Part shown: one piece after another, positions 16,831 to 25,339 of the stretch
How the letters are laid out: each line of letters opens with the position of its first letter
Position numbering within the stretch: position 1 is the stretch's first letter
Assembly (NCBI GenBank): GCA_964537035.1
Contig: CAZIAK010000041.1
Coordinates: 1-41,774 of the forward strand
Origin: CAZIAK01 sp964537035
GTDB taxonomy: Bacteria > Planctomycetota > B15-G4
DNA: 41,774 nucleotides
Reading direction: 5' to 3'
Notes under the pieces: model-generated
Databases searched by the model: none
Seen by the model: only the letters and a program-made list of their open reading frames with translations
Told to the model about the DNA's origin: nothing
Program-made: the position numbers and the translations under genes

Positions 16831-18459
16831 ATGTCCCGCTCTCTGACCCTGCTCGTCTGCTGCGCACTGGCGCCCATCGCCTCAGCCTCCGACCCGCTGC
16901 TCTACAGCCTGGTCGGTGACAACCCCAGCGGCTTCCCGGGCTTCGGTTTCGCCGTCGCAGGCGGTCTCGACGTGGACGGTGATGGCGTCCCCGACATGAT
17001 GGTCGGCGCCCCCTACGAGAACAGCTTCGGCGGACAGGTGAAGGTCTACTCCGGCGCGGACAGCAGCTTGGTCATGGTCTTGCAGTCCCCCGACGCGGGC
17101 CACTTCGGCAGTTCGGTGGCCATGGTGGGAGACCTGAACGGCGACCAGGTGAACGACATGGTGGTGGGCGCCCCCGAGTTCACCGTGTTCGGACCGGACC
17201 CCGGTTACGCAGAGGTGCGCTCCGGCGCGGACGGCGACCTGATCTTTCATTGGGAGGGAACGGACAACCGCGGCCAGTTCGGCAGCTCGGTTGCTGACGC
17301 AGGCGACGTCAACAACGATGGCGTACCCGACATCATCGTGGGCGCACCGCTCCATGATGGAGCCGGCACAGACTCAGGCCTGATCCGCGTGTTCTCCGGC
17401 CAGGACGGCGACCTGATCCACACCATCTCCGGCGCCTCCGGCGGCGACGACTTCGGCCGCTCCGTCGATGGCATCGGCGACGTGAACAGCGACGGCTTCG
17501 ACGACTTCGTGGTGGGCGCTCCCGGCGCCGGCCCCGGCACCTTCCGGGGACAGGTGCGGGTGTTCTCCGGGCAAGACGGCTCCGTGCTCTTCACCTTCAC
17601 TGGCGCGGCAGACTTCGACCAACGAGGCTGGTCGTCAGCGGGTGCGGGAGATGTGAACGGCGACGGCACTCCAGACATCATCTATGGCACACCCAACGCG
17701 TTCGCATCGGGCTCAGCCGAGGTGCGCTCGGGCGTGGATGGCAGTCTCATCCAGGCCATCGAGGGCCACGCCTCCAGCTCGAGCCTTGGACGGGCCGTCG
17801 ACGGGGCGGGCGACGTGGACGGTGACGGCTACGGCGACCTGATCGTGGGCGATCACCTGGCCAGCGCGGCCTTCGGCGAAGTCTGGCTCATCTCGGGGCG
17901 CGACGGCTCCACGATCTCGCAAGTGACCGGCGGCGGGTCGAACGATCGTCTCGGTGGCGCGGTGGCAGGCCTTGGCGACGTTGACGGTGATGGATTCGCA
18001 GACGTCATCATGGGCGCAGACCAAGGCCCGGTACAGGCGCCGGGCTTCGCTCGGGTGTACTCCGGCAAACCGGCGCTTGTCGGAGACGTACAGAGCCTCT
18101 CGCTGTCCTCCGGTGGCACCCTGTCCATGAACCTGAGCGCGCCCACCAGCCACGGGGGCGGCCTCTTCTGGGTCTTCGGCAGCGTCACCGGCTTTGCTCC
18201 CGGCCTGACCTTCGCCAACGGCGTGACCCTGCCGCTCAATCTCGATGCCTACTTCGACCTGACCCTGCTGGCGCCCACGTTCTTCCCCAGTTTCATCGGC
18301 ACCCTGGATGGCAACGGCGACGGCGCATCCGCCCTGACCCTTCCCCCAGGCCTCGACCCGATCCTCGTGGGCCTGCCCTTCCGCCACGCCTTCCTGGCGC
18401 GCAATTTCGGGCAGCTCGACTTCGCCAGCAACCCCTTGCTGCTGGAGATCACCCCCTAG
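16831..18459 (+). CDS. Secreted seven-repeat FG-GAP beta-propeller protein with shared C-terminal module
   Basis: A 542-aa exported protein: signal peptide (about 1-19), then seven FG-GAP repeats of integrin-alpha type. Each carries a Ca-binding loop such as DVDGDGVPD, DLNGDQVND, DVNNDGVPD, DVNSDGFDD, DVNGDGTPD, DVDGDGYGD or DVDGDGFAD, followed by a hydrophobic strand and a YSG/FSG/RSG turn. Seven copies fit a complete propeller. From about 420 to the end a separate beta-rich domain (LSLSSGGTLSMNLSAP, later LPPGLDPILVG, ending ASNPLLLEITP) resembles the C-terminal modules of three other secreted proteins in this window. GAAGAG precedes the ATG. Likely a surface binding protein; its ligand is unknown. 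Confidence 0.88.
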   Translation: MSRSLTLLVCCALAPIASASDPLLYSLVGDNPSGFPGFGFAVAGGLDVDGDGVPDMMVGAPYENSFGGQVKVYSGADSSLVMVLQSPDAGHFGSSVAMVGDLNGDQVNDMVVGAPEFTVFGPDPGYAEVRSGADGDLIFHWEGTDNRGQFGSSVADAGDVNNDGVPDIIVGAPLHDGAGTDSGLIRVFSGQDGDLIHTISGASGGDDFGRSVDGIGDVNSDGFDDFVVGAPGAGPGTFRGQVRVFSGQDGSVLFTFTGAADFDQRGWSSAGAGDVNGDGTPDIIYGTPNAFASGSAEVRSGVDGSLIQAIEGHASSSSLGRAVDGAGDVDGDGYGDLIVGDHLASAAFGEVWLISGRDGSTISQVTGGGSNDRLGGAVAGLGDVDGDGFADVIMGADQGPVQAPGFARVYSGKPALVGDVQSLSLSSGGTLSMNLSAPTSHGGGLFWVFGSVTGFAPGLTFANGVTLPLNLDAYFDLTLLAPTFFPSFIGTLDGNGDGASALTLPPGLDPILVGLPFRHAFLARNFGQLDFASNPLLLEITP

Positions 18460-18470
18460 CAGACTGTGCG

Positions 18471-18499
18471 CAAGGTGCCGTGATGGCGAGTGCACCTTG
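18471..18499 (+). terminator. Candidate terminator hairpin after the FG-GAP gene
   Basis: CAAGGTGC (18471-18478) pairs perfectly with GCACCTTG (18492-18499) around a 13-base loop, starting 12 bases past the stop. No T-tract follows, as is common in GC-rich genomes. Confidence 0.55.
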
Positions 18500-18609
18500 G
18501 TGGGGTCGGCGCGCAACCTCCCCGCCCTCGACAGCGCCCCACCGCTCTGGCAGGGTGATCGGGCCTTGGCGCCCGGCCCACTGCGCCACCCCTTTTGGAG
18601 CCACCTCCG

Positions 18610-18831
18610 TTGACTCAGCACCAGAGTACCGGCGCCGGCTCTACCGGCAACGTGATCGCCGCCATCTGCAGCTTCTTCGTGCCCGGCCTGGGGCAGCTGG
18701 TGCAGGGCCGCCTGTTCATGGCCCTGGTGCACTTCATCATGGCCGCCGTGCTCTGGTGGATCCTCATGGGCTGGATCGTCCATCTGTGGTCGATTCTCGA
18801 TGCAGCGGTCTGGAAACCCAAAGGACGCTGA
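18610..18831 (+). CDS. Small two-helix membrane protein
   Basis: A 73-aa protein with two predicted membrane segments (about 15-33 and 37-63) joined by GLGQLVQGR, a turn seen in many small TM2-like inner-membrane proteins of unknown role. A TTG start at 18610 is preferred because GGAG (18597-18600) lies nine bases upstream; an in-frame TTG at 18595 would overlap that site. The gene sits between the FG-GAP gene and the kinase gene on the same strand. Nothing in the sequence shows a catalytic function. Confidence 0.7.
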   Translation: MTQHQSTGAGSTGNVIAAICSFFVPGLGQLVQGRLFMALVHFIMAAVLWWILMGWIVHLWSILDAAVWKPKGR

Positions 18832-18880
18832 CACACTGATCTGCTGAGAGACCGGCAGGCCGTGTACCTTGGTGGACGAC

Positions 18881-21800
18881 ATGTCTGCACATGACGACGA
18901 TCGCTCCCTCGACGAACAGGCCTATGACGCCTACATGGCCAGCGCGACGAGCGGCAGGCCCGAGTCGGTCGAGACCTTCCTGGCCCGCTGGGACGGCACG
19001 TCGGAAGAGCTGCGCTCTCGGTTGCAGGCCCTCCATCGTCGGCTGCCACGACGAGAGGGCAGCGACGCCACGGAGACGGGCCCGCCAGATCTGGGGCCCT
19101 TCCGCCCCATCGAACCCCTCGGGCACGGCGGCATGGGCGAGGTCTGGCGCGCCTTCGATGACCACCTCGAACGGGACGTGGCCATCAAGCGCCTGCCCCC
19201 GGCCTTCACCGACCACCCCACCAAGACGGAGCGCTTTCGTCGCGAGGCTCGGCTGATCGCTTCCCTTGACCACCCGAACATCGCCGGCGTGCACGCCCTG
19301 CTGAATACCGACGCCGGCGACCTGTTGCTGGTCATGGAGTGCGTCGAGGGCGAGAACCTCTCTGCTCGCCTGCAACGCTCCGCACTCGATCCCCGAGAGG
19401 CCGTGGCCGTCGGGCTGCAGATCGCCCGTGCCCTGGAGGCCGCGCACAGCCAGGGCGTCATTCACCGCGACCTCAAGCCGAGCAACATCATGCTCCACGA
19501 GGGCCGGGTGAAGGTCCTCGACTTCGGCCTGGCCAAGCAGATCGACGGCGACGACGACGTGCCCTTGACCCGCGCTGGTGTGCCCATGGGGACGCCGGGC
19601 TACATGAGCCCCGAACAGGCCATGGGGCTGGAGGTCGATTCACGAACGGACGTGTTTGGCTTCGGTGCGCTGCTCGCCGAGTGCTTCATGGGTGAACGGG
19701 CGCTGCAGGGCACATCGCTCGAACCCTCCCTGAACTCCATGCCTGCCTCTGTCCCTGCTCTGGCCAGGAGCCTCTGCCACCGTTGCCTGCAACTCGACGC
19801 GAAGGCCCGGCCCCACTCCATGACCGACGTGCGCGAGTCCCTGCAGGCCATCATGCGCGGAGAAGGCAACCCTGCGCCTGAGCAGAGGCAGGGCACGGGC
19901 ACACCCGCTCCCCTGACCAGCTTCATCGGCCGCGACCAAGAACTCGCCGACCTCGGACAGCTGCTCTCGGAGCGACGCCTGATCACCTTGCTGGGGCCTG
20001 GGGGTTCGGGCAAGAGCCGGCTGGCCATGGAAGCCACGGGAACATTTGCAGAGCCTGTCTCCTTCGTCGAACTCTCCGGTCTCGCCGACGGCAAGGCGGT
20101 CCCCCAGGCCGTTCTCGCCGCCCTTGACCTGGGCGACGGTGGGCTCTCAGCTGAGAACCTCGCCGCAGAGCTCGCCACGCGATCTGTGCTGATCGTCCTC
20201 GACAACTGCGAGCACCTGCTCACGGCTTGCGCGGACATGGCGGCGGCTCTTCTCCGAGCCGGTCCTGCCGTGCGCGTTCTGGCCACGAGCCGTGAACCTC
20301 TCGGTCTCTCGGGCGAGCAGGTGTTTCCTGTCAAGCCGCTGAGCCTCCCTGAACCAGGCGAGAGCGCGCCCGCCGCCCTGGCACGGACCGAGTCCGTGCG
20401 CCTCTTCATCGAGCGGGCCCAGCTGGCGGATCGCTCCTTCGTGCTCGACGCACAGAATGGAGCCGCGGTCTCCCTGGTCTGCCGCAGCCTGGACGGCATC
20501 CCCCTGGCCATCGAGCTGGCCGCCGCACGCACCCGGGTGCTGCCCGTTGAGGAACTCGCTGCCCGACTCGACGACATGTTCCAGCTGCTCTCCGGTGGCA
20601 CGAGCGGCGGCCCCTCCCACCACGCCACGTTGCGGGCCATGGTCGACTGGAGCCACGACCGCCTGTCCGGCCCTGAGCGGCGCCTCTTTCGCAGGCTGGC
20701 CGTGTTCTCCGGGGCCTTCCCCCTCGAGGCCATCGAGACGATCTGCTCGGACGACGCCATGCCGGCAGTGCACATCCTCTCGCTCTTGCCCGCCCTCGTG
20801 GACAAGTCTCTCGTGGTCGCCGACCGTCGGGGTCAACGCACGCGCTATCGGCTGCTGGACACCTTGCGCCACTACGCCCGGGAGCAGCTGGTCGCCTCCG
20901 GCGAAGAGGCGACCTGGGTGCGCCGACATGCCACGGCGCACTATGCCCTGGCCGCCGAAGCAGAGCAGCGTCAGGACCGTGCAGATCGAGGGGCCTTCTT
21001 CGAAGAGCTCGACACGCGACGCATCGACCTCGAAGCCGCCTTGAGCGCGCATCGCTTGGACCCCGATCTCTACGAGGACGGTGTGCGTGCTGCGTGCTCC
21101 CTCTTCGAGTGGTGGTTGTCGCGAGGGCACATGGACTCGGCGGCGGCACAGCTCAACGCGCTCATCGGCCTCGACAGCGAGCTGCCGCCCGCCCTGCGCG
21201 CCAACCTGCATCGCGTCACCGGAGTGGTCGCCCACCGCAGGGGCGATGTGGCCCGGGCCGAGCAGCTGTTCTTTCAGAGCCTTGAGCTGGCCCAACAAGC
21301 TGGCGACCGACGCCAGCAGGGGCTGGCTCACCGACAGCTGGGCTTCCTCTTCGCCCACGAGCAACGCTTCGCGGACTCCGCCGCCCACATGGAGCCGGCG
21401 CTCCAGCTCGCCCGAGAGACCGGTGATGAGCGCTGGGCCTCCAACCTGCTCAATGACATGGGCATGCTGGCCCTGTACGAGGGACGCCTGCAGGATGCCG
21501 AGTGGCTGTACTCCGAGAGCCTCGCCCTGCGCTCGAAGCTCGAAGACGCCTGGGGAGTCGCAGGGTCGCTGGGCAACCTGGGTGAGATCGCGGCGAAGCT
21601 CGGTCAAACAAGCCTGGCCCGGGAGCGGCTCAACCAGAGCCTCAACAGTTTCTGGCAGCTGAGGGACAAGCGCAGCGTCGTCGAGTCGTTCGAGATGAGC
21701 GCCAGCCTGGAAGCCATGACAGGGCAGCCCGCCCGCTGCGCCGTCCTTGCGGGGGCAGCCCAGGCGGCGCGCACCGCATTCGGTTTCATCCAACCCAAGG

Positions 21801-21934
21801 CAGAGGTCGAGCCCTACGCAGAAGACCTCGCCCTGGCTCGCCAGGAACTCGGCGACGAGGCCTTCGAGCTGGCCTTCCAGCGGGGTGCGGCCATGGAGTT
21901 GAAGGACGCGGTGGCCTTCGCCCTCGAACGCTAG
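18881..21934 (+). CDS. Soluble Ser/Thr protein kinase fused to a COG3903-type ATPase and TPR region
   Basis: A protein of 1017 aa. The kinase domain (about 74-330) is complete: GHGGMGEV (81-88), Lys103 in VAIK, Glu122, HRDLKPSN (195-202), DFG (214-216) and GYMSPEQ. A STAND/COG3903-like ATPase follows: SFIGRDQEL, Walker A GPGGSGKS (372-379), Walker B VLIVLDN (436-442), ATSREPLG (468-475) and GIPLAIELAAARTR. The last 300 or so residues contain TPR-like repeats (for example WASNLLNDMGMLALYEGRL and VAGSLGNLGEIAAKLGQ). No membrane helix is seen, unlike most bacterial kinases of this class. The ATG at 18881 was preferred over an upstream TTG. A convergent sigma-factor gene lies at its 3' end; the kinase may control it through phosphorylation. 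That link is inferred. Confidence 0.92.
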   Translation: MSAHDDDRSLDEQAYDAYMASATSGRPESVETFLARWDGTSEELRSRLQALHRRLPRREGSDATETGPPDLGPFRPIEPLGHGGMGEVWRAFDDHLERDVAIKRLPPAFTDHPTKTERFRREARLIASLDHPNIAGVHALLNTDAGDLLLVMECVEGENLSARLQRSALDPREAVAVGLQIARALEAAHSQGVIHRDLKPSNIMLHEGRVKVLDFGLAKQIDGDDDVPLTRAGVPMGTPGYMSPEQAMGLEVDSRTDVFGFGALLAECFMGERALQGTSLEPSLNSMPASVPALARSLCHRCLQLDAKARPHSMTDVRESLQAIMRGEGNPAPEQRQGTGTPAPLTSFIGRDQELADLGQLLSERRLITLLGPGGSGKSRLAMEATGTFAEPVSFVELSGLADGKAVPQAVLAALDLGDGGLSAENLAAELATRSVLIVLDNCEHLLTACADMAAALLRAGPAVRVLATSREPLGLSGEQVFPVKPLSLPEPGESAPAALARTESVRLFIERAQLADRSFVLDAQNGAAVSLVCRSLDGIPLAIELAAARTRVLPVEELAARLDDMFQLLSGGTSGGPSHHATLRAMVDWSHDRLSGPERRLFRRLAVFSGAFPLEAIETICSDDAMPAVHILSLLPALVDKSLVVADRRGQRTRYRLLDTLRHYAREQLVASGEEATWVRRHATAHYALAAEAEQRQDRADRGAFFEELDTRRIDLEAALSAHRLDPDLYEDGVRAACSLFEWWLSRGHMDSAAAQLNALIGLDSELPPALRANLHRVTGVVAHRRGDVARAEQLFFQSLELAQQAGDRRQQGLAHRQLGFLFAHEQRFADSAAHMEPALQLARETGDERWASNLLNDMGMLALYEGRLQDAEWLYSESLALRSKLEDAWGVAGSLGNLGEIAAKLGQTSLARERLNQSLNSFWQLRDKRSVVESFEMSASLEAMTGQPARCAVLAGAAQAARTAFGFIQPKAEVEPYAEDLALARQELGDEAFELAFQRGAAMELKDAVAFALER

Positions 21935-22497
21935 CCAGCGATCAGCTCGAAGGCTTGGCGAAAGCGCTCCACGGCTCGCAGTTTGGTCCGGCGCGCCGTG
22001 TCTTCAGTGAGGGACAGCCGCTCGGCCATCTCAGGAACCGACAGCCCCTCCGTGATCATGCTCACGAGCCGCTGATCCCGGGGCAGCAGGACATCGACCG
22101 CCTGGGCGGCGAGGGCCAGCAGGTCACGCCGCTGGGCGAATGTCGCCGGCCCGTTCCCCGAAAACGCCGGCTCGACACCGTGGCCCATGGTGCTGTCCGC
22201 CCCCAGCAAGGTCACCCGCATGAGGGCGCCACCGTTCCGTCGCGCTGCGCTCCAGTAATCGTGGCGATCGGCCACGTGGGCACGCACAAGACGGGAGAGG
22301 TAACCCTTGAACGCCTCGTCACCCTGAAACTCGAAGCGAGCCCCGGACTTCAGCGCACGCAGGTGCACGCCCTGGGCCAGGTCCTCTTCGGTCTCATACC
22401 TGAACAGCCCGGCGCCACGACGGCGCAACCTTGCCAGCAGCTCCTCGTGGTGGCGGACCAGCAACTCCGCAAGCCTGGGGGTGGGTTCAGTGTTCAT
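21931..22497 (-). CDS. RNA polymerase sigma factor, ECF-like
   Basis: A 188-aa sigma-70 family factor. Region 2 spans roughly 15-85 (ETEEDLAQGVHLRALKSG, then FKGYLSRLVRAHVADRHDYW), and region 4 with its helix-turn-helix spans about 133-185 (LPRDQRLVSMITEGLSVPEM followed by AERLSLTEDTARRTKLRAVERFR). A Gly/Ala-rich linker of about 40 residues separates them. The gene converges with the Ser/Thr kinase gene, and the two stop codons share the palindrome CTAG (21931-21934). Kinase-linked ECF groups are common in Planctomycetota, so regulation by the neighbouring kinase is plausible. No anti-sigma factor is adjacent. Confidence 0.88.
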   Translation of the reverse strand: MNTEPTPRLAELLVRHHEELLARLRRRGAGLFRYETEEDLAQGVHLRALKSGARFEFQGDEAFKGYLSRLVRAHVADRHDYWSAARRNGGALMRVTLLGADSTMGHGVEPAFSGNGPATFAQRRDLLALAAQAVDVLLPRDQRLVSMITEGLSVPEMAERLSLTEDTARRTKLRAVERFRQAFELIAG

Positions 22498-22675
22498 GCT
22501 GAACCCAGTCTACCCCGCTTGTGGAGTATGATGAGACCGGGCTGGGAGGCCCCGCCCCCAGCGGGTCGGCCAGTTTGCCGAGCCTCGCGGCCCAACACGC
22601 TGGGTTGAAGGCAGGTGATGGACAAGGTCTTCGCCGAAACTAGCCTTGCTGCAACGTGCGGGATACGATCCCACC

Positions 22676-23872
22676 ATGGCCGCTTCTGCTCCCCAAACAG
22701 CCCCCCAGGCGGCCCCGAATCCGGCTCTTAACGCCCCCCCGCGGCCCCTTCTCTTCACCATGCTGTTCAAGGTGCTGCTGGGGCTGTTGGCGGGTCTCGT
22801 CCTGGCAGACTATGGCGTGGCCTGGCTCGATCGGGACCGGGATCTGCGGGCCAAGGGCTCCATGGTCGCCGACGATCAGCTGGGCTGGGTCAATCGCCCG
22901 GGCATCAAGTACGGCGTCTCGCGGATCAACTCCCTGGGCCTGCGCGGCCGGGAGATCCCCCCGGCGGCCCCGGCTGACGAGGTGCGCATTCTGGGCGTGG
23001 GCGCCTCCAGGGTCTTCGGCAGCGGCGTGCCCACGCCGGAGACCTGGGCCGAGTCCACCCAGGAGATCTGCGATGCTCGCTTTCCCGGGGCCAACTGGCG
23101 GATTCTGAACGGCGGCGTGAAGGGCTTCTCGGCCCGTCAGGCCGCCCGGCTGGCGATCAAGATGATCCCCGAGGTGCAACCCGACCTGGTCATCTTGTTC
23201 ATCTCCCCTGGCTCCCAGTCGATCCTGGGGCCGGGGCTGGACAGCCAGAGCATGACCGTGGGCGACATCCTGGTGCCCAAGGACATCGTCGAGGACGTGC
23301 CCGAGTTCTTGCGTCCTCTGGCGGTCAAGCTGCACCACCTGCTGCTCCACTCCAACCTTTACGCCCGCTACCGAGCCCAGTTCCTGGGGCAAGAGGACAA
23401 GCAGAAGCGGGTGCAGGGCTTCATCCTGTCTCGTGCCGAGCGCGGGCCGGTGATCGAGTCGATGCTGCAGTACACCTTGACCGACCTCGACCTTCTCGCA
23501 GCGGCCTGCGCGGACAGCGGCGTGAACCTCAGGCTGCTGGTCTTGCCAGAACCCCAGCAGCAGCACCGGGTGACCTGGGCCAAGCACCTGCGCAGCATGG
23601 CCTCCAAGGGTGCGCCCTCCATCAGCACTCCCCGCGCCGAACCCACCACCGTGCTGATCGAGCTGCTGAAAACGCGAGGCTTCGACGTGTGGGACTTCAG
23701 CAATGAGCTGGGTGTCATTCACGACGACATGGAGAAGTTCTGCGTGGACAAGTCGCACTGGTCGCCAGCCGGCCACGACCTCATGGCCCGGGGCATCCTC
23801 TTGCGCATGACCCGCGACGACCGCCTGGTCGGCAAGCTGATCAGGGACCGCCGGGAGAACCCTCGCCAGTGA
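22676..23872 (+). CDS. Membrane-anchored SGNH-type protein paired with an MBOAT acyltransferase
   Basis: A 398-aa protein with one membrane helix (about 25-46) and an extracytoplasmic SGNH-like domain: Ser111 in GVGASRVFG, Gly/Asn in LNGGVKGFSARQ, and Asp358/His361 in DKSHWSPAGH. It lies 41 bases before an AlgI-like MBOAT gene; such pairs transfer acetyl groups to exported polysaccharides, the MBOAT moving the acyl group across the membrane and the SGNH protein placing it on the glycan. The ATG at 22676 has no Shine-Dalgarno but TACGAT six bases before it; a TTG at 22646 is an alternative start. Confidence 0.85.
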   Translation: MAASAPQTAPQAAPNPALNAPPRPLLFTMLFKVLLGLLAGLVLADYGVAWLDRDRDLRAKGSMVADDQLGWVNRPGIKYGVSRINSLGLRGREIPPAAPADEVRILGVGASRVFGSGVPTPETWAESTQEICDARFPGANWRILNGGVKGFSARQAARLAIKMIPEVQPDLVILFISPGSQSILGPGLDSQSMTVGDILVPKDIVEDVPEFLRPLAVKLHHLLLHSNLYARYRAQFLGQEDKQKRVQGFILSRAERGPVIESMLQYTLTDLDLLAAACADSGVNLRLLVLPEPQQQHRVTWAKHLRSMASKGAPSISTPRAEPTTVLIELLKTRGFDVWDFSNELGVIHDDMEKFCVDKSHWSPAGHDLMARGILLRMTRDDRLVGKLIRDRRENPRQ

Positions 23873-23913
23873 GCAACTTGACCAGCCACCTCCCCACGAG
23901 AAGGCCCGTCTGA

Positions 23914-25323
23914 GTGGCGTTTCACACCTGGAAGTTCGGGGTCTTCCTGGCCCTCGTCCTGGCCATGTTCTGGCTGGTGGCGAAGCAGCGCAACCGGCGC
24001 ACGGCGGTGCTCCTGTGCGCCAGCTACTTCTTCTACGGTTCGTGGGAGCTGTGGTTCCTCAACCTGATCGTCTTCTCGACGATCCTCGACTATCACTGCG
24101 GCCGCTGGATCGCGGGTGCCCCGAACCCAAAAGCCAAGAAGCGAGCCCTGTACCTCAGCCTGATCGCCAACCTGGGGCTGCTCTCGTACTTCAAGTACTC
24201 AAAGTGGGGCGTCGAGCTGCTGCAACCCGTGCTCGGCGACGGCGAGCTCACCCAGAGCGCGTACGGTCTGGCCTGGACCGACATGGTCCCCGTGGGCATC
24301 TCGTTCTACACCTTCCAGACCCTGTCCTACACCGTGGACATCTACAGGGGCAGGCTCAAACCGGCGCGCAATTTCTGGGACTTCGCGCTCTTCGTGGCCT
24401 TCTTCCCTCAGCTCGTGGCCGGCCCCATCGTGCGCGCCGTCACGTTCTTGAAGCAGCTGGAGATCCAGCCGCGCTTCAGCCGCGAACGCCTGCACGACGG
24501 GCTGTATCGCATCGGCACGGGCCTGGTGAAGAAGGCCCTGCTGGCGGACATCCTCTCGCAGTTCCTCGTCGACCCGATCTACGCCGCACCTGACGAGTAC
24601 ACCGCCCTGGCCCACGGCCTGGCCATGGTCGGCTTCACCTTCCAGATCTACTTCGACTTCTCTGGCTACTCGGACATCGCCATCGGCACGGCGCGCCTCT
24701 TCGGCTTCGACCTCGACGAGAACTTCATGGCCCCGTACAGGTCGACCAGCGTGAGCGAGTTCTGGCGTCGCTGGCACATCTCCCTGTCGACGTGGGTGCG
24801 GGACTACGTCTTCTACCCGCTCAGCTCTGCCCGGGACAAAGAGTGGCGCGTGTCGCTCAACATCATGATCACCATGATCATCATCGGGCTGTGGCATGGC
24901 GCCAGCGGGCTCTGGCTGCTCTACGGCACCATGCAGGGCGTGGTGGTCTGCGCCGAGCGCGCCATGGAGCGACGCCGGCGGGCTGCGCGCCGAAGGATCT
25001 CGCGCCCGGTCAAGGCTCTGGCCTGGTGTCTGACCTTCTCGTTCGTCGTGCTGTCCTGCCTGTTCATCAGGGCCGACAGCCTCGACCACATCGCCACCCT
25101 GTTCACCGACTTCGGGCCGTCCACCGAGATCGCGATCTGGGGCTACGTGGCCCTGGCGGTGAGCTTCTTCACCCACTTTCAGCCTGACCGGCTGGAGGCC
25201 TGGCTCAAGCGGGGTGTCCTGGCCCTGCCCACACCAGCGTTGGGCATGCTGCTCGGCCTGGTCATCGGCATCATGATGGCGGTCATGTCCCACTCGACCG
25301 CTTTCATCTATTTTCAGTTCTGA
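23914..25323 (+). CDS. MBOAT-family O-acyltransferase (AlgI-like)
   Basis: A 469-aa multi-pass membrane protein of the AlgI/DltB family, which transfers acyl groups for modification of exported polysaccharide. Family blocks are clear: VPVGISFYTFQTLSYTVDIY (126-145), FFPQLVAGPI (163-172), YFDFSGYSDIA, FWRRWHISLSTWVRDY with His288, and GLWHGAS with His328, the conserved MBOAT histidine. The GTG start at 23914 is preceded by GAGAAGG at nine bases. It follows the SGNH gene by 41 bases. It ends in FIYFQF, the same ending as the second MBOAT at 32501. The glycan acceptor is unknown. Confidence 0.95.
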   Translation: MAFHTWKFGVFLALVLAMFWLVAKQRNRRTAVLLCASYFFYGSWELWFLNLIVFSTILDYHCGRWIAGAPNPKAKKRALYLSLIANLGLLSYFKYSKWGVELLQPVLGDGELTQSAYGLAWTDMVPVGISFYTFQTLSYTVDIYRGRLKPARNFWDFALFVAFFPQLVAGPIVRAVTFLKQLEIQPRFSRERLHDGLYRIGTGLVKKALLADILSQFLVDPIYAAPDEYTALAHGLAMVGFTFQIYFDFSGYSDIAIGTARLFGFDLDENFMAPYRSTSVSEFWRRWHISLSTWVRDYVFYPLSSARDKEWRVSLNIMITMIIIGLWHGASGLWLLYGTMQGVVVCAERAMERRRRAARRRISRPVKALAWCLTFSFVVLSCLFIRADSLDHIATLFTDFGPSTEIAIWGYVALAVSFFTHFQPDRLEAWLKRGVLALPTPALGMLLGLVIGIMMAVMSHSTAFIYFQF

Positions 25324-25339
25324 GCCAGCGCGCCCCCGC

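Noticed and set aside
20147..21793. Long open frame antisense to the kinase gene
   Set aside because: It covers the ATPase and TPR region of a well-supported protein and has no recognisable domain.
22498..22675. ECF-type promoter (GAAACT with CGT) between the sigma-factor and SGNH genes
   Set aside because: The spacing between the two elements is about 14 bases, shorter than usual for ECF promoters, and the match is too short to be convincing.
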